64,000 bases of DNA from Peptococcaceae bacterium CEB3 (lineage in GTDB: Bacteria > Bacillota > Desulfitobacteriia > Desulfitobacteriales > Desulfitobacteriaceae): positions 186,001 to 250,000 of the forward strand of contig LDXJ01000062.1 of NCBI GenBank assembly GCA_001029295.1. The letters run 5' to 3'. Shown piece after piece: positions 53,230-62,549 of the stretch. The first letter of the stretch is position 1, and each line of letters begins with the position of its first letter. The notes under the pieces were generated by a model that did no database searches, was not told the DNA's origin, and saw only the letters and a program-made list of their open reading frames with translations. A program made the position numbers and the translations under genes.

Positions 53230-54135
53230 GTGTATATCATGGCAAAAATCGTTGAATGTATTCCCAACATCAGTGAAGGCCGACGGCCGGAGATTGTTGA
53301 GGAAGTGGTTGCCGAGGTGAAAAAGGTTCCGGGAGTGATTCTGCTCGATTATTCCAGCAACGCGGACCATAACCGGACGGTCATCACTTTTATCGGGGAG
53401 CCGGAAGGAGTTCTGGAGGCGGCTTGGCGCTTGATCGGGAAGGCTGCGCAACTTATTAACCTGGAAGAGCACCGGGGCGCGCACCCGCGCCTGGGGGCAA
53501 CGGATGTCGTCCCTTTTGTGCCGATCCGGGATGTAAGTATGGAAGAATGCGTGAACCTGGCTCAAAGGCTGGGAGAGAGAGTCGGCCGGGAACTGGAAAT
53601 TCCAGTTTATCTTTATGAACGAGCGGCAACCCGTCCCGAAAGGCGGAATTTAGCAGAGGTTCGCCGGGGAGAGTATGAGGGGCTTAAGGAGAGCATCAAG
53701 ACGGAGGAACGCAAGCCGGATTTTGGCCCGAGTGTTCTGGGCACCGCCGGAGCTGTGATTATCGGCGCTCGACCGCCTTTGGTGGCTTTTAACGTGAACC
53801 TTGGCACCTCGGATCTGGGGGTGGCGAAAGCCATTGCCAAGGCCATTCGGGGAAGTTCGGGCGGTTTTGTCCACATCAAAGCCTTGGGGGTGAACCTGTC
53901 GGAACAGGGCCGGGTGCAAGTGTCCATGAACATGGTGGACACTTCAGGTACCCCGCTTTACCGGGCTATGGAGTTCATTAAGGCGGAGGCGGCCCATTAT
54001 GGGGTCCCGGTAGTCGGAAGCGAAATCGTCGGGCTCGTGCCTCTGCAAGCCTTACTTGACACAGCCGCCTACTACTTGAACCTGCAGGAGTTTTCCGCCG
54101 GACAAGTTTTGGAGAAACGCGTCTTCGGGTTTTAG
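53230..54135 (+). CDS. ftcD: Glutamate formimidoyltransferase
   Basis: A 301-residue FTCD N-domain protein, moving the formimino group of N-formiminoglutamate to tetrahydrofolate and releasing glutamate. The opening AKIVECIPNISEGRRPEIVE and the HRGAHPRLGATDVVPFVPI segment near residue 82 are family signatures. It works with the separate cyclodeaminase at 45341; in animals both are fused. The start is GTG 53230, with AAAGG at a good distance, or ATG 53239. Its presence, and the lack of HutF or HutG here, implies the folate-linked route for formiminoglutamate. Confidence 0.93.
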   Translation: MYIMAKIVECIPNISEGRRPEIVEEVVAEVKKVPGVILLDYSSNADHNRTVITFIGEPEGVLEAAWRLIGKAAQLINLEEHRGAHPRLGATDVVPFVPIRDVSMEECVNLAQRLGERVGRELEIPVYLYERAATRPERRNLAEVRRGEYEGLKESIKTEERKPDFGPSVLGTAGAVIIGARPPLVAFNVNLGTSDLGVAKAIAKAIRGSSGGFVHIKALGVNLSEQGRVQVSMNMVDTSGTPLYRAMEFIKAEAAHYGVPVVGSEIVGLVPLQALLDTAAYYLNLQEFSAGQVLEKRVFGF

Positions 54136-54254
54136 TATTCTGAGACATGCGGTTTTATTGAAGTGAAGATTCTAGGGTTTTTGGGCTGGGGGTTTTGGCA
54201 GGCCCTTAAGCCGGCGTGTTCCGCTTTTGAGCGGGAAGACTGGAGGTGAGGGCT

Positions 54255-55517
54255 GTGGTTCAGGCTGACCTGTTGATTCATTCCGGCACGGTGGCGACCC
54301 TGGCCGGGCACAGCGCGCAACCGGCTCGGGGGCGGGAAATGTCCTCGGTCGGCCTCATTGAGGGAGGGGCCGTGGCCGTCCGCGGGGAAAATATCTTGGC
54401 GGTAGGGACTGAAGCCGAGATCCGGAGGGCCGGTTGGGCAGGGAGAGAGACGAGAGAGATCGATGCTCGGGGAAAGCTCGTGTTGCCGGGATTTGTCGAT
54501 CCACATACTCATGTGCTCTATGCCGGTTCACGTGAAAATGAGCTGGCTATGAAATTGGCGGGCACTCCCTATCTGGATATTCTCCGACAAGGCGGGGGCA
54601 TTCTGGCCACGGTGCGCAGTACGACCCAGGCGAAGGATGAAGAGATCAAAGCGCAAACCCGCAAAAGGCTGGCTGAGATGCTCAGACAAGGGACGACCAC
54701 TCTGGAAATCAAGAGTGGTTATGGTCTCAGTGTGACGGAGGAACTGAGGGAGTTGCGCTTGATCAAGGAACTGGACGGGGAGGGCGTACAGGATCTCGTT
54801 CCCACGTTCATGGGTGCTCACGCCATTCCTGCGGGACGGAGTGAGGAAGAGTACACAGATCTGGTCGTTGGGGAAATGCTCCCTCGGGTGGCGCGGGAAA
54901 GTTTGGCCGAATACTGTGACGTCTTTTGCGAAAGAGGGGTATTCAGTCCTGAAACGAGTCTTAAGATATTGCATAAAGCCCGAGAACTGGGCCTAAAGTT
55001 AAAGGTCCATGCCGATGAGCTGGAGAGTTCGGGAGGAGCGGAATTGGCGGCCCAGGTTGGAGCGGTCAGCGCCGAACACCTGCTGCGGGCCACGGAGGCA
55101 GGGATCCGAGCCCTGGCCGCCCAGAATGTCATCGCGGTGCTTCTGCCGGCTACCTCTTTCAACTTGGCGCAGAATCTATATGCCAGGGCTAAAGCCATGC
55201 TGGAGGCGGGGGTGCCCTTAGCTCTGGCTACGGATGCCAACCCAGGTTCGTCACCGACGGAATCCATGCCTTTGGTTTTGACTCTTGCCTGTCTCTATCT
55301 TAAACTCTCGCCGGAAGAGGCTTTGACCGCGGCGACGATCAACGCGGCCCATGCCGTGGGCCGCGCTGGGGTGGTCGGCAGTTTGGAGGCCGGCAAGAGA
55401 GCGGATATTCTCATCCTGGATGTTCCCAATCTCGATTATTTGCCTTATCATTTTGGCAGTAATCCTGTGGAAACCGTGGTCAAGCGAGGCCGAATCGCCT
55501 GGCGCGATCAATTATAG
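54255..55517 (+). CDS. hutI: Imidazolonepropionase
   Basis: A 420-residue amidohydrolase that opens 4-imidazolone-5-propionate to N-formiminoglutamate. Metal-binding motifs are PGFVDPHTHVLYAGSRENE near residue 78, KVHADELESSGGAELA near 251 and LATDANPGSSPTESMPL near 325. GTG 54255 follows GGAGGTGAG; the frame opening GTG at 54246 overlaps that ribosome site. It completes the path from urocanate to formiminoglutamate with the preceding genes. Confidence 0.95.
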   Translation: MVQADLLIHSGTVATLAGHSAQPARGREMSSVGLIEGGAVAVRGENILAVGTEAEIRRAGWAGRETREIDARGKLVLPGFVDPHTHVLYAGSRENELAMKLAGTPYLDILRQGGGILATVRSTTQAKDEEIKAQTRKRLAEMLRQGTTTLEIKSGYGLSVTEELRELRLIKELDGEGVQDLVPTFMGAHAIPAGRSEEEYTDLVVGEMLPRVARESLAEYCDVFCERGVFSPETSLKILHKARELGLKLKVHADELESSGGAELAAQVGAVSAEHLLRATEAGIRALAAQNVIAVLLPATSFNLAQNLYARAKAMLEAGVPLALATDANPGSSPTESMPLVLTLACLYLKLSPEEALTAATINAAHAVGRAGVVGSLEAGKRADILILDVPNLDYLPYHFGSNPVETVVKRGRIAWRDQL

Positions 55518-55556
55518 GTTCTCAGAATCCTTTGCGTCCGCCGCTTTAATCCGTCG

Positions 55557-55824
55557 GGAGGTTCAGGGACTTTTGGGGATCCTTCGGGCGGTAAAGATGT
55601 GTTTAACAGGAGTGAGTCTTTTGGTTCCACCAGTTTTTTTCACTCTGATCGGAAGTATTCCGGTCGTATTATATCTGATTCTTTACCATAAGTTGTCACA
55701 AATCACACGGGAACTGAGAAGTATGAAGGAATTATTGGAAGAGATGAACAATAAGGGGACAAATTCTTGATGTCACTGTGGGGAGGTTCAGGGCTTTTGA
55801 GAACCCTTCGGGCGTTAAACCCGG
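55557..55824. repeat. Imperfect direct repeat flanking the small membrane gene
   Basis: GGGAGGTTCAGGGACTTTTG and the next bases (55557-55594) recur as GGGAGGTTCAGGGCTTTTGA and following (55781-55818), both ending in CCTTCGGGCG-TAAA. The units are about 38 bases and 190 bases apart. Confidence 0.7.
55621..55770 (+). CDS. Small single-span membrane protein
   Basis: A 49-residue frame starting at TTG 55621, eight bases after AGGAG. It has one hydrophobic segment (residues 2-22, PPVFFTLIGSIPVVLYLILY) followed by a charged helix (KLSQITRELRSMKELLEEMN). The composition suggests a real small membrane protein, but I know no family. It is flanked by an imperfect 40-base direct repeat (55557 and 55782). 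Confidence 0.5.
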   Translation: MVPPVFFTLIGSIPVVLYLILYHKLSQITRELRSMKELLEEMNNKGTNS

Positions 55825-56009
55825 CAGGCATGACGTCTTTAGGCCGTAAAGCGCGGCCTTTCGGCAGGTAGACGGGAGGCTTCGGTTAAACTTGCCATGG
55901 GCAGAATTTCCATAGGAAGAGCTTCTATAGACAGAATTTCTACAGCAGGAATTTGGATCCCTTTTGTTTACTTTTACGCGGTCGCGATGTCGGCGAGATG
56001 GAGGTTTCT

Positions 56010-56471
56010 ATGGAGAACCCGAATGCCGCTCCGTTTTCCCTCAGTAAATTAGCCTTGCTTCTACCCCTGTTGCAAGGCCACGATTGGCAGAAGACGGTGA
56101 AAGAGCAACTGGAAGACGGTGGCTACCGTTACACTTTGGGCCGGGTTGGGGCGATGGATCTGATGAAAGTTGTGGCTGCGGTGGAGACGGCTGCCAAACG
56201 TAACCGGCTGATCGATGAAGAGCAGTACAGGGAAGTCCATGCTCTTTACCACGCCATCATCGAGGCCATTCAGGGTGTGGGCCGGGGAACGATGCAATTC
56301 GGCGAGATCCTGCGCACGGTGGGTCTCACTTTTGCGGTTGTCCGGGGACCGCTGTTTCCGGAAGGAGCCGAGCCCGGGGAGTGGATCGCTGTATGTCTCT
56401 ACGGAACGATTGGGGCCCCCCGTAAAGGCTTTGAACATGAGACGCTGGGATTCGGTATCAACCACGTGTAA
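56010..56471 (+). CDS. hutP: HutP, histidine-responsive RNA-binding antiterminator
   Basis: A 153-residue protein with the whole HutP pattern of Bacillus (151 residues). Histidines H77 and H81 in HALYHA and H143 in KGFEHET match the metal ligands, and [12 protein letters not shown] and [11 protein letters not shown] match further. HutP with Mg2+ and histidine binds NAG-repeat RNA and prevents termination ahead of hut genes. ATG 56010 is chosen because GGAGG lies 7 bases before it; the frame opens at 55953. It implies that part of this island responds to free histidine in addition to sigma-54 control. Confidence 0.95.
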   Translation: MENPNAAPFSLSKLALLLPLLQGHDWQKTVKEQLEDGGYRYTLGRVGAMDLMKVVAAVETAAKRNRLIDEEQYREVHALYHAIIEAIQGVGRGTMQFGEILRTVGLTFAVVRGPLFPEGAEPGEWIAVCLYGTIGAPRKGFEHETLGFGINHV

Positions 56472-56649
56472 CCGAACCGTAACCCGCTTCAAGCCCCATG
56501 GTTTTAACCATCGGGAAAAGGCGGGTTAGCGGCGCTCAATGCTGCGCTAGGCTCGGCACGATCTTCGCGTGCAATTGGCGTCAGTCCGAACTGTGGACTG
56601 CCGCCATGGCGCTTCTCAACGCTGTTCACCACAGACGCTTACGTGTCTC

Positions 56650-56743
56650 GGCCAAGGCGTGGCTTTGTCTTCGTCCTGGGGGATTCGACTGCCTTCATGT
56701 GTCCGCCAGGAGGGGCCAAGGCGTAGCTTTGCCTTCATCCTGG
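56650..56743. repeat. Direct repeat pair (about 31 bp) in the gap after hutP
   Basis: GGCCAAGGCGTGGCTTTGTC and the next bases (56650-56680) recur as GGCCAAGGCGTAGCTTTGCC and following (56714-56743), both reaching TCCTGG. The stretch 56472-56883 otherwise holds no gene. A TATAAT box at 56801-56806 may serve the next gene. Confidence 0.75.
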
Positions 56744-56883
56744 TCCGACTGAATCAGATTAAGCCGATCGCGGACCGTTTTCTCGGGGCCCAATAAATGG
56801 TATAATAGAAACAGAAGCCTGGTCGAGGTTATCAATGCTGGGTCAACCATGGGGAAACAGTGAGAAGGAACGGAGAAGCCGAG

Positions 56884-58092
56884 ATGGTGAACGGAGAATT
56901 ACTGGAAATCATTCGGAATGGTGAGAACTCGGGGGTTGAGTTCAAACGGGATGATATCAGGGCGGAGACATTGGCGCGGGAGATCGTAGCCTTGGCCAAC
57001 TACAAAGGTGGGCGGATCATTCTCGGTGTGGAGGATAATGGGGATGTAACAGGTATTGCTAGGCCCGATTTGGAAGAATGGGTCATGAATATTTGCGCGA
57101 GCAAAGTTCACCCACGTCTTATTCCCTACTTTGAAGAGGTAGTGGTTGGCGGACGAAGGGTGGCCATCATTTCAATTGACATGGGAATTTCCAAACCCTA
57201 TGTGGTCAGGCACAACCAGCGTGAAGATATCTACGTGCGCATCGGCTCGACTTCACGGTTGGCAACCAGGGAGGAACAAGCCAGGTTATTTCAAACCGGG
57301 GGAATTCTTCACGTGGAAACTCTCGCGGTTCCTCGGGCCACCTTTGGCAGTCTGGACCTCAGACGCCTGGTAGATTATTTTGCCAGGGTGCGGGGTATGA
57401 ATGACTTGCCTGGCAGCGATGAAGAATGGATACAACTTCTGGTCAATATGGAATTGATGATGGAGACCGAATATTCGGAACCGGTGGCCACGATCTGCGG
57501 CCTGGTTCTCTTCGGCAGGGAGCCGAAACGGTTCCTTTCGCAAGCAGGGGCAGAGTGGGTGGCTTACCCCGGGAATGAAAAAGATTATGACACAAGAGAT
57601 AGGGCGACAATTGACGCGCCCTTGGTCGCCCTTTGGAACCAGCAAGGAGAGCAAGTTGAGGCTGGGTTGCTGGACCACCTGATGAGCAAAGTGCGCCAAC
57701 ATGCTTCGCGGGAGATAATTTCGGAGGATTATCTCACACGCAAACTCAAGTGGGATTTTGCTCCTGAGGCTGTGCGGGAGGGAATGATCAATGCCTTTGT
57801 TCATCGCGACTGGACCAGGCCCACAGATGTAGAAATATGCCTGTACGTGGATCGCTTGGAAATTGTCAGCCCGGGATCTTTACCCAATAATGTTACGGTC
57901 GAAAGAATGAAGCTGGGCTTGCGGGTTCCGCGCAACCCCATCATGATTCAGACCCTGCGCGATTATGGGTATGTAGAACATATGGGAATGGGAGTGAGAA
58001 ACAAAATCATCAAGGGGATGCTTGCACACAACGGAAAAGAGCCGACACTTTTGGCCGACGAGGACAGGCTGGCTGTCAAGCTCTGGCGTTAG
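56884..58092 (+). CDS. AlbA_2 (Schlafen-like) and HATPase domain regulator-like protein
   Basis: A 402-residue protein. The N-terminal AlbA_2/divergent AAA-4 domain spans about residues 10-125 (ENSGVEFKRDDIRAETLARE, GGRIILGVEDNGDVTGI). The C-terminal part has a GHKL/HATPase-like module (APEAVREGMINAFVHRDW, VDRLEIVSPGSLP). The combination is common in putative transcriptional regulators and some defence proteins, with no defined function. ATG 56884 follows GGAGAAGCC; the frame opens at 56860. It has its own promoter-like box and terminator, so it is likely a single gene. Confidence 0.85.
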   Translation: MVNGELLEIIRNGENSGVEFKRDDIRAETLAREIVALANYKGGRIILGVEDNGDVTGIARPDLEEWVMNICASKVHPRLIPYFEEVVVGGRRVAIISIDMGISKPYVVRHNQREDIYVRIGSTSRLATREEQARLFQTGGILHVETLAVPRATFGSLDLRRLVDYFARVRGMNDLPGSDEEWIQLLVNMELMMETEYSEPVATICGLVLFGREPKRFLSQAGAEWVAYPGNEKDYDTRDRATIDAPLVALWNQQGEQVEAGLLDHLMSKVRQHASREIISEDYLTRKLKWDFAPEAVREGMINAFVHRDWTRPTDVEICLYVDRLEIVSPGSLPNNVTVERMKLGLRVPRNPIMIQTLRDYGYVEHMGMGVRNKIIKGMLAHNGKEPTLLADEDRLAVKLWR

Positions 58093-58154
58093 CAGGCCGG
58101 TGGATCGGATTCAGGGTGGCAACCGAATGTCGCGTGGTTGCGAATGTTAGGTCG

Positions 58155-58194
58155 GGACTTACACCTATTTAGGTGTGAGTCCTTTCATTTTTTG
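58155..58194 (+). terminator. Terminator after the AlbA/HATPase gene
   Basis: GGACTTACACCT (58155-58166) pairs with AGGTGTGAGTCC (58171-58182) around ATTT, followed by TTTCATTTTTT. Confidence 0.9.
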
Positions 58195-58386
58195 CGTACC
58201 GAGACCGGCGGCATGTTTCCGAGTGCCGGCTGGAAAGTATTAAGGTGGCAGATGTCGACCATTCGGCGCTGAAAAGCAACTATTCATCTAAAAAGCGTTG
58301 CTTTATAGTGGAAAAAGTTTATTATGAACATGACAGGTGGTTCATGTGTCATCTTACGGTGTCATAGATTGTGGGAGGGCAGAACA

Positions 58387-59025
58387 TTGAAAGCAGAAAG
58401 TGGTTACAACCGGACTGAAAACAAAAAGCGCGAAAGGACGTATCAAGCGAAGACCGACAGAGGTGAGGCCACGCGCCAAAAACTCCTTCTGGCCGCAGAA
58501 GAGGTTTTTGGCGAAAAAGGATTTCACGGAGCCTCTATTGTTGAGATTACGCTCAAAGCAGGTGTGGCGCAGGGGACTTTCTATTTGTACTTTCCCAGCA
58601 AGGAGACGATATTTGAAGAATTGGTCAGAGAGTTAAATCATGATCTGCGACGCGAGATCAGCGTCGGCGTGAGTGGAGCCAAGAACCGCCAAGAAGCAGA
58701 GGAACGTGGTTTCCAGATTTTCTTTGCCTTTATCAAAGAACACCGGAACCTCTATCGAATTGTGCAAGAAATTCAGTTCGTTGATGAAGAGCTTTATAAA
58801 TGGTACTATTCTAAGTTTGCGGAAGGATACATTGAGGGTTTGGAAAAAGCGATGGCTGCGGGTGAGTACCGGTATTTAGATCCGGAAACGGTAGCCTATG
58901 CCATGATCGGGGTTGCCGAGTTTTTGGGCATGCGTTGGGTTCTTTGGCAAAAGGAGGACATACCTCCGAAGGCGCTGAGTGCGGCTCTGGAGCTGATCAT
59001 GGGAGGAGTGCTGCCGCGCCAGTAA
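58387..59025 (+). CDS. TetR-family transcriptional regulator
   Basis: A 212-residue repressor-type protein. The N-terminal helix-turn-helix lies at about residues 30-75 (LLAAEEVFGEKGFHGASIVE, KAGVAQGTFYLYFPSKE), followed by an all-helical ligand domain. The start is TTG 58387, with GGGAGGG upstream; ATG 58324 would give 21 extra residues. It precedes a LivK-like lipoprotein, an acyl-CoA ligase and a KAS III-like gene, so it probably controls a carboxylic-acid utilisation set. Confidence 0.88.
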   Translation: MKAESGYNRTENKKRERTYQAKTDRGEATRQKLLLAAEEVFGEKGFHGASIVEITLKAGVAQGTFYLYFPSKETIFEELVRELNHDLRREISVGVSGAKNRQEAEERGFQIFFAFIKEHRNLYRIVQEIQFVDEELYKWYYSKFAEGYIEGLEKAMAAGEYRYLDPETVAYAMIGVAEFLGMRWVLWQKEDIPPKALSAALELIMGGVLPRQ

Positions 59026-59248
59026 ACGCCGTCGTATTGAGAAAAAAGGGGGTGATTCAACCAGCGTCCGCAGTTGAGAGGCCAACCAAACCAAACATCA
59101 GGAGGGGACGGCGGGAGGTTAGGAGTGAGAGGAAATGTCGAAATATTGAGATTATGGCTTAAGTCTGACGAAAAAGGGAGAAGAAGGATTTTTTGTTCTG
59201 AGGCTTCAGTTAAATCTTAAGATCTTCAAAGAAGGAGGGTTTGAATTG

Positions 59249-60478
59249 ATGGGAAAGACGCCCAAAACGGTACGGGCCGGAATCGTTGTCTTAGTTGCGG
59301 GTCTTTTGGTTTTGACCGGTTGTGGCTCCAAGCCGTCTGCTGGCTCAGATGGTCAGGCAGCAACGGCCAAGACACCGATCAAGATTGGCATCGTGACTTC
59401 CCAGACGGGTGCACTGGAGGGCTATGGAAAACAAAGCATCCGCGGCTTTGAAATGGGTCTTGATTACGCCACGAAGGGGACAAAGGAGGTGGCGGGGCAT
59501 CCCATTCAGGTGGTGATCGCTGATTCGCAGACCAAGCCGGATGTCGCCAAGCAGAAAGCCATCAAAGCGTTGGAAAATGACAAGGTAGATGTCTTGGTGG
59601 GATGCGCCAGTTCCACCGATGCTTTGGCTATCTTACCCCTGGCCCAGCAATACAAGAAAGTCATGGTGGTGGAACCGGCTGTGGCTGACGCGATTACAGG
59701 TTCGCAATGGAACCGCTACATTTTCCGGACGGGCCGCAATTCCTCCCAGGATGCTGTTGCCGGGGCGGCGGCCATCGCCAAGCCGGGAGTTAAAATTGCC
59801 ATTTTGGCGCCGGACAGTGCTTATGGACGTGACGGGGTGAAGGCCTTTAAACCCGCGGCCGAAAAACTGGGAGCCAAGGTTATCTTAGAAGAATTTCCCG
59901 CCATGAATACTCCCGATTTTACCGCCAACCTGCAAAGGATTGTGAGCAGCAAACCCGATTATCTGTTTGTGATCTGGGCCGGAGCCAATGCCCCATGGCA
60001 ACAGATCTCCGATCTGAAACTACCCGAAAAAGGGATTAAGATTTCTACGGCGGCACCGGATATTGCCGCTTTAAAAACCATGGGGAATCTTGTGGGCATG
60101 GAAGGGTTTGGCATCTATTATTATGGGTTACCCAAAAACCCGATCAACGACTGGTTGGTCAAAGAGCATCTGAAGAAATATAACGAGCCTCCCGACCTCT
60201 TCACAGCCGGTGGCATGTCGGCCGCTCTGGCCATCGTCACCGCCCTGGAAAAGACGGACGGAAATGCCAACGCCGACAAATTGATCAGCACCATGGAAGG
60301 GATGTCTTTTGAGACACCGAAAGGCACGATGACTTTCCGCAAAGAGGATCACCAGGCTCTGCAGGCGATGTATGCCATCCGCCTGGAAAAACAAGCGGGT
60401 GTGGCCTGGCCTGTGCCGGTCCTGATGAGGACCATGACTCCGGCGGAGACCTCTCCGCCCATTCAAAACGGCAGGTAG
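59249..60478 (+). CDS. LivK-type ABC transporter substrate-binding lipoprotein
   Basis: A 409-residue periplasmic-binding-protein-type receptor. The signal peptide ends in the lipobox LVLTGC (Cys25), so it is anchored outside the membrane. The mature part starts KIGIVTSQTGALEGYGKQSI, typical of the branched-chain amino acid/amide receptor family, which also binds aromatic acids. No permease or ATPase gene lies beside it within the window. RBS AAGGAGGG precedes ATG 59249. A perfect hairpin follows at 60531. Confidence 0.9.
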   Translation: MGKTPKTVRAGIVVLVAGLLVLTGCGSKPSAGSDGQAATAKTPIKIGIVTSQTGALEGYGKQSIRGFEMGLDYATKGTKEVAGHPIQVVIADSQTKPDVAKQKAIKALENDKVDVLVGCASSTDALAILPLAQQYKKVMVVEPAVADAITGSQWNRYIFRTGRNSSQDAVAGAAAIAKPGVKIAILAPDSAYGRDGVKAFKPAAEKLGAKVILEEFPAMNTPDFTANLQRIVSSKPDYLFVIWAGANAPWQQISDLKLPEKGIKISTAAPDIAALKTMGNLVGMEGFGIYYYGLPKNPINDWLVKEHLKKYNEPPDLFTAGGMSAALAIVTALEKTDGNANADKLISTMEGMSFETPKGTMTFRKEDHQALQAMYAIRLEKQAGVAWPVPVLMRTMTPAETSPPIQNGR

Positions 60479-60530
60479 GAATATTGCGTTCGTGGCAGAG
60501 TGACCCTGTGAGTTGACAAACGACAGAGAT

Positions 60531-60555
60531 GATGGGGAGGCCAAGCCTCCCCATC
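60531..60555 (+). terminator. Perfect 11-bp hairpin after the LivK-like gene
   Basis: GATGGGGAGGC (60531-60541) pairs with GCCTCCCCATC (60545-60555) around a three-base loop. No T-run follows, so it may be an mRNA-stabilising structure or a weak terminator. Confidence 0.55.
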
Positions 60556-60745
60556 TTGGGGCATAGCCTTCGGAAGCAAGGGGGAGATGTATGTCGCCGA
60601 CGCTCTGTTGAACAGGGTGACCAAATTCGTGCCATAGTGATTCGGGTCTGCCGACCACGCGCGGACGGGGGCCGGCGGCGTCGTTTCATGGTACGGAGCC
60701 AGGTCTTCGATTGGTGCTCATGAAGAAGTGGAGGGAGAGATCAGG

Positions 60746-62398
60746 GTGATCCATCAGGATTGGGATTGGCTTGGAGACATAGTTGGTCGTATGGCAGGGC
60801 TGAGTCCCGGGCGTGAGGCATTGCTCGATTTAGACAACGGCATCCACTACACCTATGGCGACTTAAACGAGCGGGCCAATCGCTTAGCCAATTATTTGGC
60901 CGAACAGTTGACCATTCAAAAAGGGGATAGAGTAGCTTTTATTTCACGAAACCGGGTGGAGATGTTTGATGCCCTGTTCGCCTGCGGCAAATTGGGAGCA
61001 ATTTTCGTTCCCTACAATATCCGGCTCTCGCCAGGCGAGTTAATAAAGCTCATGGCCAATGAAGAGCCCAAACTTTTATTTTACGAAGACGTGTTTGGCG
61101 CGACCGTGCGAGAGTTGAGGGAGAGTCTCCCATGGCTGCAACATTATGTATTATTGGCAGAGGCAGGCGGAGCAAGGAAAACAGGGGAAGTAAGTGAAGA
61201 AGGCAGAGGAAGCGAAGGAAGCCAAGTAACCGGAGGAAACAAAGATGGAGACATTGCTTACGCAGAGGCTTTGGACTACGCCAATGCCAAGCCCAGACGC
61301 TGCCGGGAGTTGATGCCGGAAGATATCTTTTTACTCGTGCACACCGGCGGTACGACGGGACTTCCCAAAGGCGCTATGATATCCCATAAAGCGGTGCTCT
61401 ATAATCAATTGAACAACATTTTAGACTGGGAATTGAACTCAGCAAAAACCTTCCATTTACTGTTGCCTTTGTTTCATACCGGGGGTTGGAACTTATTGAC
61501 GCTGGGAATTTTGGCCGTGGGCGGGCGGGTGCTGCTCAACCGCTCCTTTGACCCTGCTCTCACCTTAAAAGTGATTACAGAGTATAAACCAAATTATATC
61601 TTCGGAGCTGCTACGATGTTTCGCATGATGGCTGATCAAGCGGAGTTTGAGACGACCGACTGGTCGTCTGTGGAATGGGTCATGTCCGGGGCGGCTCCCA
61701 CACCCGTGCAGGTTATGGAGAAGTTCTGGCAAAAAGGTATCAAAATGTGCCTGGGTTACGGTTTGACAGAGGGTGGACCCACGAATCTGTGCGCTCCGGT
61801 CAAATTTATGAGTTTAGAACAACTCAAAGAAAAGCACGCCTCTGTCGGAAAGCCGTTCTACTTTACGGTCGCGAGAATCGTTGATGATGACGGAAGGGAA
61901 GTCGGGGAAGGGGAGACGGGGGAGCTTATCTTCAGCGGTCCCCAAATCTTTTCCGGCTATTGGCGCAATCGAGAAGAGACCGGAAAAACTCTGCGTAACG
62001 GTTGGGTCCACACCGGGGATATGGCCGAGCAAGACCCGGAGGGTTTCTACCGCATTGTGGGTCGGAAGAAAAATATGTTCATAAGCGGAGGAGAGAACGT
62101 ATTTCCTCCGGAGATTGAGACCGTGCTCTATCAGATTCCCGAAGTGCATGAATGTTGTGTGATCGGAGTGCCTGACTCGAAATGGGGAGAAGTCGGGAAG
62201 GCCATTGTCGTTTTCAAACCGGGCCAGGGCCTCTCCAGGGATGAACTCATTGCGTTTCTCAAGATGCGGCTCGCCCCCTACAAGGTTCCGAAATATGTGG
62301 CCTTTGTCAGGGAAGTTCCCAAGAACTCGGTGGGAAAAATTGTGGCCCAAGAAGCGTTCAGGCTTTATGGCAAGTCCGAGGACGAGAGTCTTGTCTGA
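60746..62398 (+). CDS. AMP-forming acyl-CoA synthetase
   Basis: A 550-residue adenylate-forming enzyme that activates a carboxylic acid to its CoA thioester. The ATP-binding motif HTGGTTGLPKGAMIS lies near residue 198, YGLTEGGP near 338, and the C-terminal catalytic lysine in KNSVGKIVAQEA near 530. An unusual low-complexity insert rich in Gly, Glu and Ser lies at about residues 144-172. GTG 60746 follows GGAGGGAG; GTG 60728 is the frame opening. The acid is unknown; the neighbours suggest a long or branched fatty acid or an aromatic acid. Confidence 0.92.
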   Translation: MIHQDWDWLGDIVGRMAGLSPGREALLDLDNGIHYTYGDLNERANRLANYLAEQLTIQKGDRVAFISRNRVEMFDALFACGKLGAIFVPYNIRLSPGELIKLMANEEPKLLFYEDVFGATVRELRESLPWLQHYVLLAEAGGARKTGEVSEEGRGSEGSQVTGGNKDGDIAYAEALDYANAKPRRCRELMPEDIFLLVHTGGTTGLPKGAMISHKAVLYNQLNNILDWELNSAKTFHLLLPLFHTGGWNLLTLGILAVGGRVLLNRSFDPALTLKVITEYKPNYIFGAATMFRMMADQAEFETTDWSSVEWVMSGAAPTPVQVMEKFWQKGIKMCLGYGLTEGGPTNLCAPVKFMSLEQLKEKHASVGKPFYFTVARIVDDDGREVGEGETGELIFSGPQIFSGYWRNREETGKTLRNGWVHTGDMAEQDPEGFYRIVGRKKNMFISGGENVFPPEIETVLYQIPEVHECCVIGVPDSKWGEVGKAIVVFKPGQGLSRDELIAFLKMRLAPYKVPKYVAFVREVPKNSVGKIVAQEAFRLYGKSEDESLV

Positions 62399-62549
62399 TG
62401 GCGGAAAGATAGTCAAAAAAGCAACAAGGGCAAGGCGTGGGAGGAGAGGTGAAGAGAGCATGAGAAAAGACTTAGGGAGAGGTTAAGAAAGGATGATGGG
62501 AGAGGGAGACGACAAGTAAGGAAACAATGAGAAAAGGTATGGAGAAAGA

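Noticed and set aside
54136-54254. HutP target (AAG-ATTC-TAG) before hutI
   Set aside because: Only two triplets have the right four-base spacing and the following hairpin has no T-run; too weak to call.
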